This document shows, one piece after another, positions 41,703 through 51,763 of a DNA stretch of 64,000 bases. Where the stretch lies: NCBI GenBank assembly GCA_016200325.1, contig JACQEZ010000011.1:1-64000 (forward strand). The letters run 5' to 3'. Source of the stretch: Candidatus Manganitrophaceae bacterium. GTDB lineage: Bacteria; Nitrospirota; Nitrospiria; SBBL01; Manganitrophaceae. The translations under genes and the position numbers were made by a program. How positions within the stretch are numbered: position 1 is the first letter of the stretch; the number at the start of each line of letters is the position of its first letter. Below the pieces are notes generated by a model, which searched no databases, had not been told where the DNA came from, and was given only the letters and a program-made list of their open reading frames with translations.

Positions 41703-43915
41703 AGCTTACCGGCTGGATCTTTGATGTCTACCCGGTCGACGGGGGAATGCGGGTCTGGCTCATCGACGCACAGGGAGCCAAGCATGAGTTGCTCGACCCC
41801 TTCTCCCCCTGCTTCTACATCGGCGGGAAAAGTGCGCTTGTGCGCCCGCTGCTGGCCGCCCTCTCGAAATTGAACCTGCCGCTTGAGATCACCCGCACGA
41901 AGAAGGTCGAATTCTACTCCGGAAAACCGATTCCGGTGACCCAGGTACAGGTCCTCAATCCGATTCACTTCATAAAGATCGCGAGAGTCTGCACGTCTGC
42001 CGCCGTCAAACCGGAAGGGGCCGGCCTCTCTCTCTATCACTGCGATCTCTCACTGCCCCAGCTCTATTTTTACGAGCGGGGAAGTTTTCCGCTGGCCCAT
42101 TGTGAAGTCGATGTGGAAGAGGGGAAGGTCCAGCGGGTGAATCTGCTCGACTCGATCTGGAGCACTGATTACACCACCCCTCCGCTTTCCATCCTGACCC
42201 TTCGAATGGAGGGGGAAGAGATTCGGCCCGATCACACCGGTCCCCGGCGTCTGGAGGTGGTCGTTGAAGGTCGGGCGACCTGCATTGAATCCGAAGACGA
42301 AGCCGGCTTGATCGATCAGTTCGATCGCCTGCTGCTCCGGCATGATCCCGACTTGATCCTCTCGGAGTGGGGCGACTCCTACATTCTCCCTCAGATCATC
42401 GCAATGGCGAAGAAGAAGCACTTCCCGCTGCTGCTCAACCGTGAGCTCAATACCGATGTAATGACCCGGCGCGAGCGTTCTTATTTGACCGATGGTCAGG
42501 TGGCGCATCAGGCGCAGTCCCATCTTCTGTTCGGCCGCTGGCACATTGATCTGCACAACTCCTTCTTAATCGGCCATACAGAGCTGGAAGGGCTTTATGA
42601 GTTCGCGCGACTCTCCAAAATTCCGGTCCAGCAGATGGCACGGACGACGACCGGGACCGGCATCACGTCAATGCAGATGGATTTGGCTTTCCAAGATGGA
42701 ATCCTCATTCCCTGGAGAAAGCAGAAAGGAGCGGCTTTCAAGCCGGCCGATTCGATCCTTCTCACCGATAAAGGAGGACTGACCCCGAAGCTCGGTTTTC
42801 ATGAAGAGGTCGCGGAGATGGATTTCGCCTCGATGTACCCTGCCATCATGGTGCACTACAACATCTCGCCGGAGACAGTCAACTGTCAATGCTGCCAGTC
42901 GAACATCGTCCCGGAGATCGGTCATCATCTCTGTACTAAGCGCCGTGGGCTGATTCCACGATTCCTGGAGCCTTTTTTAGCCAAGCGGGCTGCTTATAAA
43001 TTCTTGAAGAAGCAGACGGCCGATCCGGAGATGAAGCAGCGGTATGAGGCCCGGCAATCGGCACTCCGGTGGGGGTTGGTGACAACCTTTGGATATCAAG
43101 GCGATAAAAACGCCCGTTTTGGGAAGATCGAAGCGCATGAGGCGATCACCGCATACGTCCGGGAGAAGCTGATGCAGGCGAAGGAGATCGTGGAAAGAGA
43201 CGGATTCGAGATGATCCATGCAATGGTTGATACGCTCTGGATTCGAAAACCGGGCGCCTCGGCGGCCACGTATGAAGCGCTTGCGAAGGAGATTTCAGAG
43301 TGCTGTGAGATCCCCATCGCCTTTGAAGGAATCTATCGCTGGGTCCTCTTTCCCTTTTCGGAATCGGATTCTGAAATCGCGGTGCCCAATCGCTATTGGG
43401 GGGTCTTCCGAAATGGCGAGGTCAAGCTGCGAGGGATTGAGGCGCGCCGCGGCGACACCTCCCCTTTTATTCGGACGGCCCAGACCGAGATGCTTCAGAT
43501 CCTCTCGCAGGCGAAGAATCGAGAGGAGTATGAAGCGCTGCTTCCGAAAGTAGAGGAAATTAAAGAAGCTTATCTGGAGCGACTGAGAACCCGGCGGGTC
43601 TCCTTCTGGGAGCTGGCGATCGCAAAGACCCTTTCGAAATCTCCGGGGGAATATCAAAAAGACAGCCTTACCGCGATCGTCGCCAAAGAGCTCGCCGGCC
43701 ACGGCGTGAAACTCTCGCCGGGCCAGAGCATTGCCTATGTGATTACCGATGCCAAAGCACGGGTGAAATCAGAGAGAGCCCGGGCGTTGGGGTTTATGGA
43801 TGGAGCATGGGGATTTGATGCGGAGAAGTATAAATCACTTTTGATCCAGGCCACAGAAGTCCTCTTGCCAGGAAATAAGGATCCATCTCAACAACAGCTG
43901 GAACTGCTTCCATGA
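41699..43915 (+). CDS. family B DNA polymerase, PolB2-like, in the SOS operon
   Basis: 738 residues. N-terminal part (1-340) resembles a family B N-terminal/exonuclease-like region (IDLHNSFLIGH, QMARTTTGTGITS). Motif A is intact: EMDFASMYPAIM with D375. Motif B is altered: ALRWGLVTTFGYQG aligns with K-x3-NS-x-YG, so the Lys is Arg and the Asn is Val. Motif C is MVDTLWI (D511-T-L513) in place of DTD, lacking the second Asp. RYWGVFRNGEVKLRG fits the KKRY region. This mixture is seen in the PolB2 group first called inactivated; an archaeal member (Dpo2) has since been reported to do damage tolerance. Downstream of lexA, upstream of a REC gene with ATGA overlap. Confidence 0.88.
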   Translation: MKLTGWIFDVYPVDGGMRVWLIDAQGAKHELLDPFSPCFYIGGKSALVRPLLAALSKLNLPLEITRTKKVEFYSGKPIPVTQVQVLNPIHFIKIARVCTSAAVKPEGAGLSLYHCDLSLPQLYFYERGSFPLAHCEVDVEEGKVQRVNLLDSIWSTDYTTPPLSILTLRMEGEEIRPDHTGPRRLEVVVEGRATCIESEDEAGLIDQFDRLLLRHDPDLILSEWGDSYILPQIIAMAKKKHFPLLLNRELNTDVMTRRERSYLTDGQVAHQAQSHLLFGRWHIDLHNSFLIGHTELEGLYEFARLSKIPVQQMARTTTGTGITSMQMDLAFQDGILIPWRKQKGAAFKPADSILLTDKGGLTPKLGFHEEVAEMDFASMYPAIMVHYNISPETVNCQCCQSNIVPEIGHHLCTKRRGLIPRFLEPFLAKRAAYKFLKKQTADPEMKQRYEARQSALRWGLVTTFGYQGDKNARFGKIEAHEAITAYVREKLMQAKEIVERDGFEMIHAMVDTLWIRKPGASAATYEALAKEISECCEIPIAFEGIYRWVLFPFSESDSEIAVPNRYWGVFRNGEVKLRGIEARRGDTSPFIRTAQTEMLQILSQAKNREEYEALLPKVEEIKEAYLERLRTRRVSFWELAIAKTLSKSPGEYQKDSLTAIVAKELAGHGVKLSPGQSIAYVITDAKARVKSERARALGFMDGAWGFDAEKYKSLLIQATEVLLPGNKDPSQQQLELLP

Positions 43916-44286
43916 AGCGAATCCTGGTCATTGAGAATGATCCGTTCATTTTAATGCTGTTGAACGATATGCTCACGCGAATCGGTTATTGCGTGACACA
44001 GACTGAATCGGGAATATCAGGGTTGGAGAAGATCGAAAGAGAGGAATTCGACGCCATTATATTGGACATCCATCTGCGTGATATCGATGGGAGGTTGGTT
44101 TATGAGAAGGTGAAGACGCGCTCTTCCAGCTTGGCCAGCCGAGTGTTATTCATGACGGGGGATGTTGGAAATCCGGACACCGTCTCGTTTATTAGAAAGA
44201 CCGGAAACCTATGGCTTGAGAAGCCTTTTACCGTTCCACAGCTAAAAGATATTTTGAAGCGGCTCTTTCTGGAGAAGGAAAGCTGA
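43912..44286 (+). CDS. REC-only response regulator coupled to the polymerase
   Basis: 124 residues. REC features: ILVIENDPFILMLLNDML, phosphoacceptor region AIILDIHLRDIDGR, VLFMTGDVGNPDTVSF and LEKPFTVPQL (Lys). No output domain. The start overlaps the polymerase stop (ATGA), so it is translated together with it. It is a paralogue of the REC protein at 59606-60037: both share MTGDV/LTGDV-x-N, a FIRKTG/FIKKTG turn and KPFT. A signalling protein in an SOS operon is unexpected. Confidence 0.9.
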   Translation: MKRILVIENDPFILMLLNDMLTRIGYCVTQTESGISGLEKIEREEFDAIILDIHLRDIDGRLVYEKVKTRSSSLASRVLFMTGDVGNPDTVSFIRKTGNLWLEKPFTVPQLKDILKRLFLEKES

Positions 44287-44394
44287 GAAGGAGAAAAGCG
44301 AGACGTTTGAAAGAGTATGCATATAGCGTCAACATGGCATAAACCGCTTCGGACAGAGAAGTAATCGGATGTTAGGTTGTTTTAAGGATAAGGA

Positions 44395-44471
44395 TGGTGC
44401 GCCCGGAGAGATTTGAACTCCCGACCCCTTGATTCGTAGTCAAGTGCTCTATCCAGCTGAGCTACGGGCGC
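44395..44471 (-). tRNA. tRNA-Arg (anticodon ACG)
   Basis: Acceptor GCGCCCG (44471-44465) pairs with CGGGCGC at 44405-44399, then A and encoded CCA. The anticodon arm TTGA/TCAA holds CTACGAA, anticodon ACG. It starts 12 bases after the stop of the lipoprotein gene, so it is probably co-transcribed with it. Confidence 0.96.
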
Positions 44472-44483
44472 GATGGGAGGATC

Positions 44484-45032
44484 TTAGGCCGAAACCACAT
44501 CCTTCAGGGTGACGGCAAAGCGGGGGTGTTGAAAGGGATGCATCGTCGGAAAAAGGGAGAAGAGCCACCCTCTAAACAACTCTTTTCCATTCTCTGAGAT
44601 GACAACGCGGACCGCGGGGTTCTTCAGCTCATTCGTCACCGAGGTAAACACCGTTCCCTGAATAATGAGATCAGGCAGGAAATCGCCGACCTTGATCTTG
44701 ACCTCCGAATCGGGAAGGGTATATTCCGACCCGATGTTAACGACATGCTCGGAAATTTGGCTGGTCTTCTTATCTTCGACCATCAGCTTGACCGCTTTCC
44801 ACTTTCCCTTGACCATCTCCGGAACAACGATCTGGGCGTTGCTCAGATCGGGAACATCGGAAGGCCGCTCCGTCGTGGGGTGCTGGCCTCTTGGCGTCGG
44901 TTGACCCTGTTGGACCTGCTGGGCCTGGGGAGCCGCCGGGGCAGACTCTCCCATATAATTCGATTCCTTCTTATTACATGCAGCGAATAACAACAGGGCA
45001 CTGAGAAGCAAGACGATCTCTTTCCGCGTCAT
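44484..45032 (-). CDS. DUF2155-type lipoprotein
   Basis: 182 residues from the ATG at 45032 with AAGGAG four bases upstream; a longer frame would run through tRNA-Ser. Lipoprotein signal LLLSALLLFAAC gives a lipidated Cys at about residue 19. A Pro/Gln-rich linker (APAAPQAQQVQQGQPTPRG) is followed by the DUF2155-like beta domain: VEDKKTSQISEHVVNIG, FLPDLIIQGTVF and the hallmark GKELFRGWLFSLFPTMHPFQ. Function unknown. It lies between tRNA-Ser(GCU) and tRNA-Arg. Confidence 0.85.
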   Translation of the reverse strand: MTRKEIVLLLSALLLFAACNKKESNYMGESAPAAPQAQQVQQGQPTPRGQHPTTERPSDVPDLSNAQIVVPEMVKGKWKAVKLMVEDKKTSQISEHVVNIGSEYTLPDSEVKIKVGDFLPDLIIQGTVFTSVTNELKNPAVRVVISENGKELFRGWLFSLFPTMHPFQHPRFAVTLKDVVSA

Positions 45033-45078
45033 AAAACTCCTTAACAGATACATCCCCAAAAAATGCGCCTGGGGAATT

Positions 45079-45172
45079 TGGCGGAGAGGCAGGGATTTGA
45101 ACCCTGGATAGAGGTTTAGGCCCCTATGACGGTTTAGCAAACCGTTGCCTTCAGCCGCTCGGCCACCTCTCC
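45079..45172 (-). tRNA. tRNA-Ser (anticodon GCU)
   Basis: Acceptor GGAGAGG (45172-45166) pairs with CCTCTCC at 45089-45083, then G and encoded CCA. Anticodon loop TTGCTAA gives GCT. A long variable arm (class II) is present, as for serine. Confidence 0.96.
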
Positions 45173-45178
45173 ATTGAA

Positions 45179-45270
45179 TATGGGGGCCTGTCCGGCAACT
45201 GAAGGAGATCCGGTCCTCCAATGCCCCCATGCCCCGCGCTCACACCGGCACAACCGGCTGCTCGCTTTAT
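45179..45270. repeat. copy A of a ~92-base structured element, upstream of tRNA-Ser(GCU)
   Basis: Shares long stretches with 45489-45580, for example GTCCTCC, ATGCCCCCA, GCCCCGC, CACCGGCA and GCTCGC(C)TTTAT in the same order. An inverted repeat TGGGGGC/GCCCCCA (45181-45187 / 45223-45229) encloses a smaller GGAG/CTCC hairpin. It begins seven bases before the tRNA 5' end. Confidence 0.75.
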
Positions 45271-45355
45271 TTGTTTAAATCTCTTTTGTGCCTTTCTACC
45301 CTGCCTCTACGTTTCGAGGCCGCATGAGTAAAGCACCCGCTCGTTTGATCTGCGT

Positions 45356-45384
45356 ATTCTAATCGTGTGCGGTGTCTATTTCAA
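45356..45384 (-). promoter_or_regulatory. promoter for tRNA-Ser(GCU)
   Basis: Minus-strand TTGAAA (45384-45379), 17-base spacer, TAGAAT (45361-45356). Predicted start near 45349, so the transcript includes repeat element copy A before the tRNA. Confidence 0.6.
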
Positions 45385-45394
45385 GTTTTAAGAG

Positions 45395-45480
45395 TGGCGG
45401 AGGGGGTAGGATTCGAACCCACGACCCTTTCGGGTAACGGTTTTCAAGACCGCCGCCTTAGGCCACTCGGCCACCCCTCC
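45395..45480 (-). tRNA. tRNA-Ser (anticodon UGA)
   Basis: Acceptor GGAGGGG (45480-45474) pairs with CCCCTCC, then G and encoded CCA at 45397-45395. Anticodon loop CTTGAAA gives TGA. Class II long variable arm. Lies downstream of serS on the same strand. Confidence 0.96.
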
Positions 45481-45488
45481 ATAAGGTA

Positions 45489-45580
45489 TGTGGGGCCCGT
45501 GCGGCCAGAGAAGAGGCTTGTCCTCCGATGCCCCCACGCCCCGCGGCTCGCACCGGCATCGCCAGTGCTCGCCTTTATTG
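45489..45580. repeat. copy B of the ~92-base structured element, upstream of tRNA-Ser(UGA)
   Basis: Second copy of the element at 45179-45270, in the same place relative to a serine tRNA (nine bases before the 5' end). GTGGGGC / GCCCCCAC again can pair with one bulge, so the fold is kept although the sequence has drifted. Confidence 0.75.
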
Positions 45581-45668
45581 ATCTACGACCGGTCCCTCAT
45601 CCGTCTGGGAAATAATCTCCCTTTCCAAGTCGAAAAGAGAGTTCCCGGAATTTAGCCCGCTCCAATAA

Positions 45669-47013
<1,345 letters not shown>

Positions 47014-47066
47014 CCGGAGCCTGTCGTTTTCTTCCCCGCTCTGGACCGATCCGACCCGGCAAGCCG

Positions 47067-47083
47067 TTGTTTCGCCGAAACAA
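47067..47083. promoter_or_regulatory. 17-base palindrome between serS and metH
   Basis: TTGTTTCG-C-CGAAACAA, perfect eight-base arms with a single central base. It lies between divergent serS and metH, about 80 bases before metH, where a regulator could bind. An A-rich stretch follows. Confidence 0.4.
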
Positions 47084-47160
47084 AAATAGTGAAAAAAAGA
47101 TGGAGGAGCCGACCCCCTTTTTGTTACAATGAATCCCACTAGACTTTTAGGGAGGCATGC

Positions 47161-50100
47161 TTGGGAAGCGATTTAATGAAAGCGTTATTGCGCGAGCGGA
47201 TTTTGGTATTGGACGGGGCGATGGGAACGATGATCCAGGCGAGAGACCTCACCGCCGCCGATTTTGGAGGGCCGGAGCTCGAAGGGTGCAACGAGCATTT
47301 GAATTTGACCCGCCCCGATGTCATCCAATCGATCCACGAAGCCTATTATGCCGCCGGGGCCGACATCGTCGAGACGAACACCTTCGGCGGAACCGGCATC
47401 GTCTTGGCCGAATATGGGCTCCAGGACAAAGTGATTGAGATCAATCGCGCGGGAGCGCAGGTCGCAAAAGCGGCCGCAAAGAGATATTCGACCGCCGCCA
47501 AGCCCCGGTTCGTCGCCGCCTCGATGGGACCGACGACCAAGGCGATCACCGTCACCGGCGGGGTGACATTCGATCAATTGGTCGAAGCCTTTGCGCTGCA
47601 GACGAAAGGACTCATCGAAGGGGGGGTCGATCTGCTGCTGCTGGAGACCGCCCAGGACACGATTAACCTGAAAGCCGCCGCCATCGGAATTCTCCAGGCC
47701 CAGAAAGAGACCGGGGTGGAGGTTCCGATTATGATCTCGGCGACGATTGAGCGGACCGGAACGATGCTCGCCGGCCAAGGGGTCGAGTCGCTCTACACCT
47801 CGCTGGAGCACCTCCCCATTCTTTCGATCGGGCTGAATTGCGCCACCGGGCCGGAGTTCATGACCGACCACATCCGCTCGCTTTCGAACATGGCGACCTG
47901 CCTCGTGTCGGTCTATCCGAACGCGGGGCTGCCGAACGAAGAGGGAAAGTACGAGGAGACCCCCGAATCGCTCGCCGGAAAACTCTCCCGGTTTGTCGAT
48001 GAAGGATGGGTGAATCTCATCGGCGGCTGCTGCGGGACGACCCCGGCTCACATCACGGCGATTGCGAAGATGGTCGAAGGACGCCAACCGCGCGTTCCGA
48101 AGAACACGCTGAAACCGGCGGCCTCCGGAATCGATTTTCTTCAAATTGAAGAGGACAATCGTCCCATTATCGTCGGCGAGCGGACCAACGTGATCGGAAG
48201 CCGCAAATTCAAAGAGCTGATCATCGACGGAAAAATCGAGGAAGGGGCCGAGATCGGCCGGGCGCAGGTCCGAAACGGCGCGCAGGTAATCGACGTCTGC
48301 ATGGCCAATCCCGATCGGAATGAATTGGCCGACATGGAGATGTTCCTCCAGATTCTGAACAAGAAGGTCAAAGCGCCGATCATGATCGACTCGACCGATC
48401 ACGAAGTCATTGAGTCGGCGCTCAAACTCTGCCAGGGAAAGTGCATCATCAACTCAATGAATCTGGAAGATGGCGAGGAGCGCTTCGAACGGATCGTCCC
48501 ATTGCTGAAGAAATATGGCGGCGCGGTGGTGGTCGGCTGCATCGATGAAGACCCGATCCAGGGGATGGGGGTCACCCGCCAGCGGAAGCTTGAGATCGCG
48601 AAGCGCTCTTATAACTTGCTTGTCCACAAATACGGCTTGCCCCCCCGCGATTTGATTTTTGACGCATTGGTCTTTCCGGTCGGAACAGGCGATGTAAACT
48701 ATATCGGCTCGGCGCCCGAGACGATTGAAGGAATCCGAATGATCAAGGAGGCCTTCCCGGAGGTAAAGACGATCCTGGGGGTCAGCAATGTCTCATTTGG
48801 ACTTCCGACCGCGGGACGCGAGATCCTCAACTCGGTCTTCCTCTATCACACCGTCAAGGCGGGGCTCGATTATGCCATCGTCAACGCCGAGAAGCTGGAG
48901 CGGTATCCTTCCATCCCGGAGGAGGAACGCCGGCTGGCCGAGGATCTCATCTTTTGGCGGGGAGACGATCCGATCGCCGCCTTTGCCGCCCACTTCAAGG
49001 ATAAAAAGGGGATCGCCAAGAAGACCCGCACCGATCTTCCCCTCAACGAGCGGCTCGGCCGCTATATTGTCGAGGGCTCCAAGGAAGGGCTGATCGATGA
49101 TCTGGATCTAAAGCTAAAAGAGGCGACCCCGCTCGAGGTCATCAACGGTCCGCTGATGACCGGCATGGATGAGGTGGGACGGCTTTTCAACAACAATGAG
49201 CTGATCGTTGCCGAAGTGCTGCAGTCGGCCGAAGCGATGAAGACCGCCGTGAGACATCTTGAGCAGTTCATGGAGAAAAACGACGCCTCGAGCCGGGGGA
49301 AAATCCTTCTTGCAACGGTGAAGGGGGATGTCCACGACATCGGGAAAAATCTGGTCGAAATTATTTTAAGCAACAACGGCTATAACGTCATCAATCTCGG
49401 AATCAAGGTTCCCCCCGAAACCTTGATTGAAGCAATCCGGAAAGAGCGGCCCGATATGGTCGGCCTCTCCGGGCTGTTGGTAAAGTCGGCCCAGCAGATG
49501 GTGATCACGGCGCAAGACTTCAAAACCGCCGGCGTCGGGGTGCCGATTTTGGTCGGCGGGGCGGCCCTCACCAAACGCTTTACCGACACGAAGATCGCCG
49601 CGGAGTACCCCGGACCGGTTTTCTACGCCAAAGACGCGATGAACGGGCTCGACCTGGCGAATCAATGGGCCGATAAAGGGCAGCGGCCGGCCCTCTTAAA
49701 GAAGACCGAGACGGAGCGCGCGGCGATGGTGAAGATCGCCGACGGGATGGAGAAGAAGCCGGCGCCCGCGCCGGATGCCCGGACCCGATCGAATGTCCGG
49801 CGTGATGCTCCCCTGCCGAAAGCGCCCGACTTCGATCACCATCTGATCCAGGAAGGACCGCTACAGGAGATCTTCTCCTACATCAACCCGTCGATGCTGT
49901 ACGGAAAACATCTCGGCCTAAAGGGCAATCTGGAACGGCTCCTCGCCGACCGAGACGAGCGGGCCGAAAAACTCCACGCCTCCGTGGTGGCGATGCAGGA
50001 GGAGATCCTCGCAAAGCGCATCCTCACCGCCCAGGGGATCTACCGGTATCTCCCCTGCCGATCGCGCGGAGATGATCTGCTGATCTATGATCCTGCCGAT

Positions 50101-50616
50101 CCGACCCGCCTGCTCGAGACCTTTACCTTCCCGCGGCAGCCGGCGGGCGAGCGGCTCTGCCTCTCCGACTACTGCCGGGATGTAGAATCAAGCGAGATCG
50201 ACTCGGTCGCCCTCTTCGTCGTCACCCTTGGGAAGGGGGTCCGCACCCTCTCCACCCAGTGGAAGGAGGCGGGTGAGTATCTTCGGTCGCATATGCTCCA
50301 GGCGATTGCGATCGAGGGGGCGGAGGGATTCGCCGAGTGGGTGCACCAGAAAATTCGGAAGGACTGGGGCATTCCCGATCCACCGGAGCGGACGATTCAT
50401 GAGGTCTTGAAGAACCGCTATCGTGGCATCCGGGTCAGCTTCGGCTATCCAGCCTGCCCGAACCTCACCGACCAGCGGAAACTCTTCCGATTGCTCGACG
50501 CCACCGCAAAGATCGGCGTGGAGCTGACCGACGGCGACATGATGGACCCGGAGGCATCGGTCTCCGCCCTCGTCTTCCACCATCCCGAGGCAAAATACTT
50601 TCGAACGGATACATAA
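47161..50616 (+). CDS. metH: cobalamin-dependent methionine synthase
   Basis: 1151 residues from the TTG at 47161 (GGGAGG five bases upstream); the ATG at 47176 with GGGAAG is a close alternative. Domains: homocysteine S-methyltransferase (~8-300, zinc Cys pair in LIGGCCGTTPAHI and NCATGPEF); pterin-binding (~325-590, VGERTNVIGSRKFKELI); B12-binding cap and Rossmann (~625-860, VKGDVHDIGKNLVEIIL with the cobalt His); SAM reactivation (~880-1151, FGYPACPNLTDQRK, ELTDGDMMDPEAS). Transfers methyl from methyl-tetrahydrofolate to homocysteine. No cobalamin riboswitch is recognisable upstream. Confidence 0.97.
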   Translation: MGSDLMKALLRERILVLDGAMGTMIQARDLTAADFGGPELEGCNEHLNLTRPDVIQSIHEAYYAAGADIVETNTFGGTGIVLAEYGLQDKVIEINRAGAQVAKAAAKRYSTAAKPRFVAASMGPTTKAITVTGGVTFDQLVEAFALQTKGLIEGGVDLLLLETAQDTINLKAAAIGILQAQKETGVEVPIMISATIERTGTMLAGQGVESLYTSLEHLPILSIGLNCATGPEFMTDHIRSLSNMATCLVSVYPNAGLPNEEGKYEETPESLAGKLSRFVDEGWVNLIGGCCGTTPAHITAIAKMVEGRQPRVPKNTLKPAASGIDFLQIEEDNRPIIVGERTNVIGSRKFKELIIDGKIEEGAEIGRAQVRNGAQVIDVCMANPDRNELADMEMFLQILNKKVKAPIMIDSTDHEVIESALKLCQGKCIINSMNLEDGEERFERIVPLLKKYGGAVVVGCIDEDPIQGMGVTRQRKLEIAKRSYNLLVHKYGLPPRDLIFDALVFPVGTGDVNYIGSAPETIEGIRMIKEAFPEVKTILGVSNVSFGLPTAGREILNSVFLYHTVKAGLDYAIVNAEKLERYPSIPEEERRLAEDLIFWRGDDPIAAFAAHFKDKKGIAKKTRTDLPLNERLGRYIVEGSKEGLIDDLDLKLKEATPLEVINGPLMTGMDEVGRLFNNNELIVAEVLQSAEAMKTAVRHLEQFMEKNDASSRGKILLATVKGDVHDIGKNLVEIILSNNGYNVINLGIKVPPETLIEAIRKERPDMVGLSGLLVKSAQQMVITAQDFKTAGVGVPILVGGAALTKRFTDTKIAAEYPGPVFYAKDAMNGLDLANQWADKGQRPALLKKTETERAAMVKIADGMEKKPAPAPDARTRSNVRRDAPLPKAPDFDHHLIQEGPLQEIFSYINPSMLYGKHLGLKGNLERLLADRDERAEKLHASVVAMQEEILAKRILTAQGIYRYLPCRSRGDDLLIYDPADPTRLLETFTFPRQPAGERLCLSDYCRDVESSEIDSVALFVVTLGKGVRTLSTQWKEAGEYLRSHMLQAIAIEGAEGFAEWVHQKIRKDWGIPDPPERTIHEVLKNRYRGIRVSFGYPACPNLTDQRKLFRLLDATAKIGVELTDGDMMDPEASVSALVFHHPEAKYFRTDT

Positions 50617-50798
50617 TCCAGGACAGAGCGCTTCTGGCGAGGCCTAATAAGGAACCGGGAAATATCCAGCGCCGTTGCCTGATAAAATTTAAGTGGGAGC
50701 AGGTGTGGGACAGGACGCAGCGGGTGAGAAGATCTAAAACCGAAGACTTCTTCCAGCGCCGGCCCCACATACAACCCATATACACAGAGAGAGGCCTC

Positions 50799-51116
50799 AT
50801 GAGCGAATTCAAGAATATAACGGTGAAAAAAGCGGCGAACATCTTCTTTGACGGAAAGGTCACAAGCCGGACGGTTTTCTTCCCGGACGGGAGCCGCAAA
50901 ACCTTGGGCATCATGCAGCCGGGCGAATTTGAATTTAAGATCGGCGACTCGGAAATCATGGAAATACTCTCCGGAAATCTGGAGGTGCTGCTCGAAGGAG
51001 AGAAGGGATGGAAGCCGATCAAAGGGGGAGAGCAATTCACCGTTGCGGCGCACACCACGTTTAAGCTGAAGGTCTACTCCCTGACCGACTACTGCTGCAG
51101 TTTTATCAAGAGCTAG
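50799..51116 (+). CDS. ppnP: pyrimidine/purine nucleoside phosphorylase (PpnP/YaiE)
   Basis: 105 residues from the ATG at 50799 with GAGAGG five bases before. A single small cupin: FDGKVTSRTVFFPDGSRKTLGIMQPGEFEF is split by strand turns and SEIMEILSGNLEVLLEG, GGEQFTVAAHTTFKLKV are signature strands of the UPF0345/YaiE family. These enzymes split nucleosides with phosphate to bases and ribose-1-phosphate. Begins 182 bases after metH; the intergenic stretch has no recognisable gene. Confidence 0.92.
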   Translation: MSEFKNITVKKAANIFFDGKVTSRTVFFPDGSRKTLGIMQPGEFEFKIGDSEIMEILSGNLEVLLEGEKGWKPIKGGEQFTVAAHTTFKLKVYSLTDYCCSFIKS

Positions 51117-51172
51117 CCGCGCCGCGAATCCTCCGGGTCGGGCGGAGATCATTATTTCTTCTGGATCTGATC

Positions 51173-51763
51173 ATGATCGATGAAGATTTCTCCAAAAAGC
51201 TACAAGAGCGAAAAGGGCGTCTCAAGCGGCGCATCTTCGAGCTGAACGAAACGATCGAGATCGACCTCGCTTTCGCAACTGACCGCGACGACGCCCGTGC
51301 CTTCTCCTTCTTCACCATCGAAGAAAAGCTCCTCGATTTTCAAATCCTCTTTCAAAAAATATTGGATCAGATAGACGAAGCCACCACGCTGGCCGACCTT
51401 GATCGGACCGTCGGACGGATCTCTTACGTGGAAGACCGTCTTGACGAAGCAGAAAGCCAACTCTATAATCGGTCCCGGAGAAGACGCCGTCCCTTTAATC
51501 TCGGAGATTTTTTCAGTCAGTTCAGCCAACAGAATGGATCGGGCGCCTCCGCTGCCCGAGGAGAGATCTCTTCGTTGACCGAGGCTTACCACATCCTCGG
51601 CATTGAAGAAGGGACGGGAATGAATGACGTGACCACCGCGTTTCGCCGCTATGCGAAGGAGTATCATCCCGATGCCCGCGGAGGCGATCGGAGCGCGGAA
51701 TCCGAGCTTCGAAGGGTCGTCGAAGCCTATCAGATGATTAAACAGCACCTCGCCGATCCCTAG
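51173..51763 (+). CDS. protein with C-terminal J domain
   Basis: 196 residues. The N-terminal ~110 residues are charged helices likely to form a coiled coil (KLQERKGRLKRRIFELNETI, EEKLLDFQILFQKILDQI). A basic linker NRSRRRRRPFNLGDFF leads to the J domain (~128-196): AYHILGIEEGTGMNDVTTAF and the HPD motif in EYHPDARGGDRS, then ELRRVVEAYQMIKQHL. Such proteins recruit DnaK to a client or site; the N-terminal partner is unknown. No DnaK gene adjacent. Confidence 0.82.
   Translation: MIDEDFSKKLQERKGRLKRRIFELNETIEIDLAFATDRDDARAFSFFTIEEKLLDFQILFQKILDQIDEATTLADLDRTVGRISYVEDRLDEAESQLYNRSRRRRRPFNLGDFFSQFSQQNGSGASAARGEISSLTEAYHILGIEEGTGMNDVTTAFRRYAKEYHPDARGGDRSAESELRRVVEAYQMIKQHLADP

Noticed and set aside
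47185-48402. 405-codon open frame on the minus strand
   Set aside because: Antisense of metH; no recognisable protein features.
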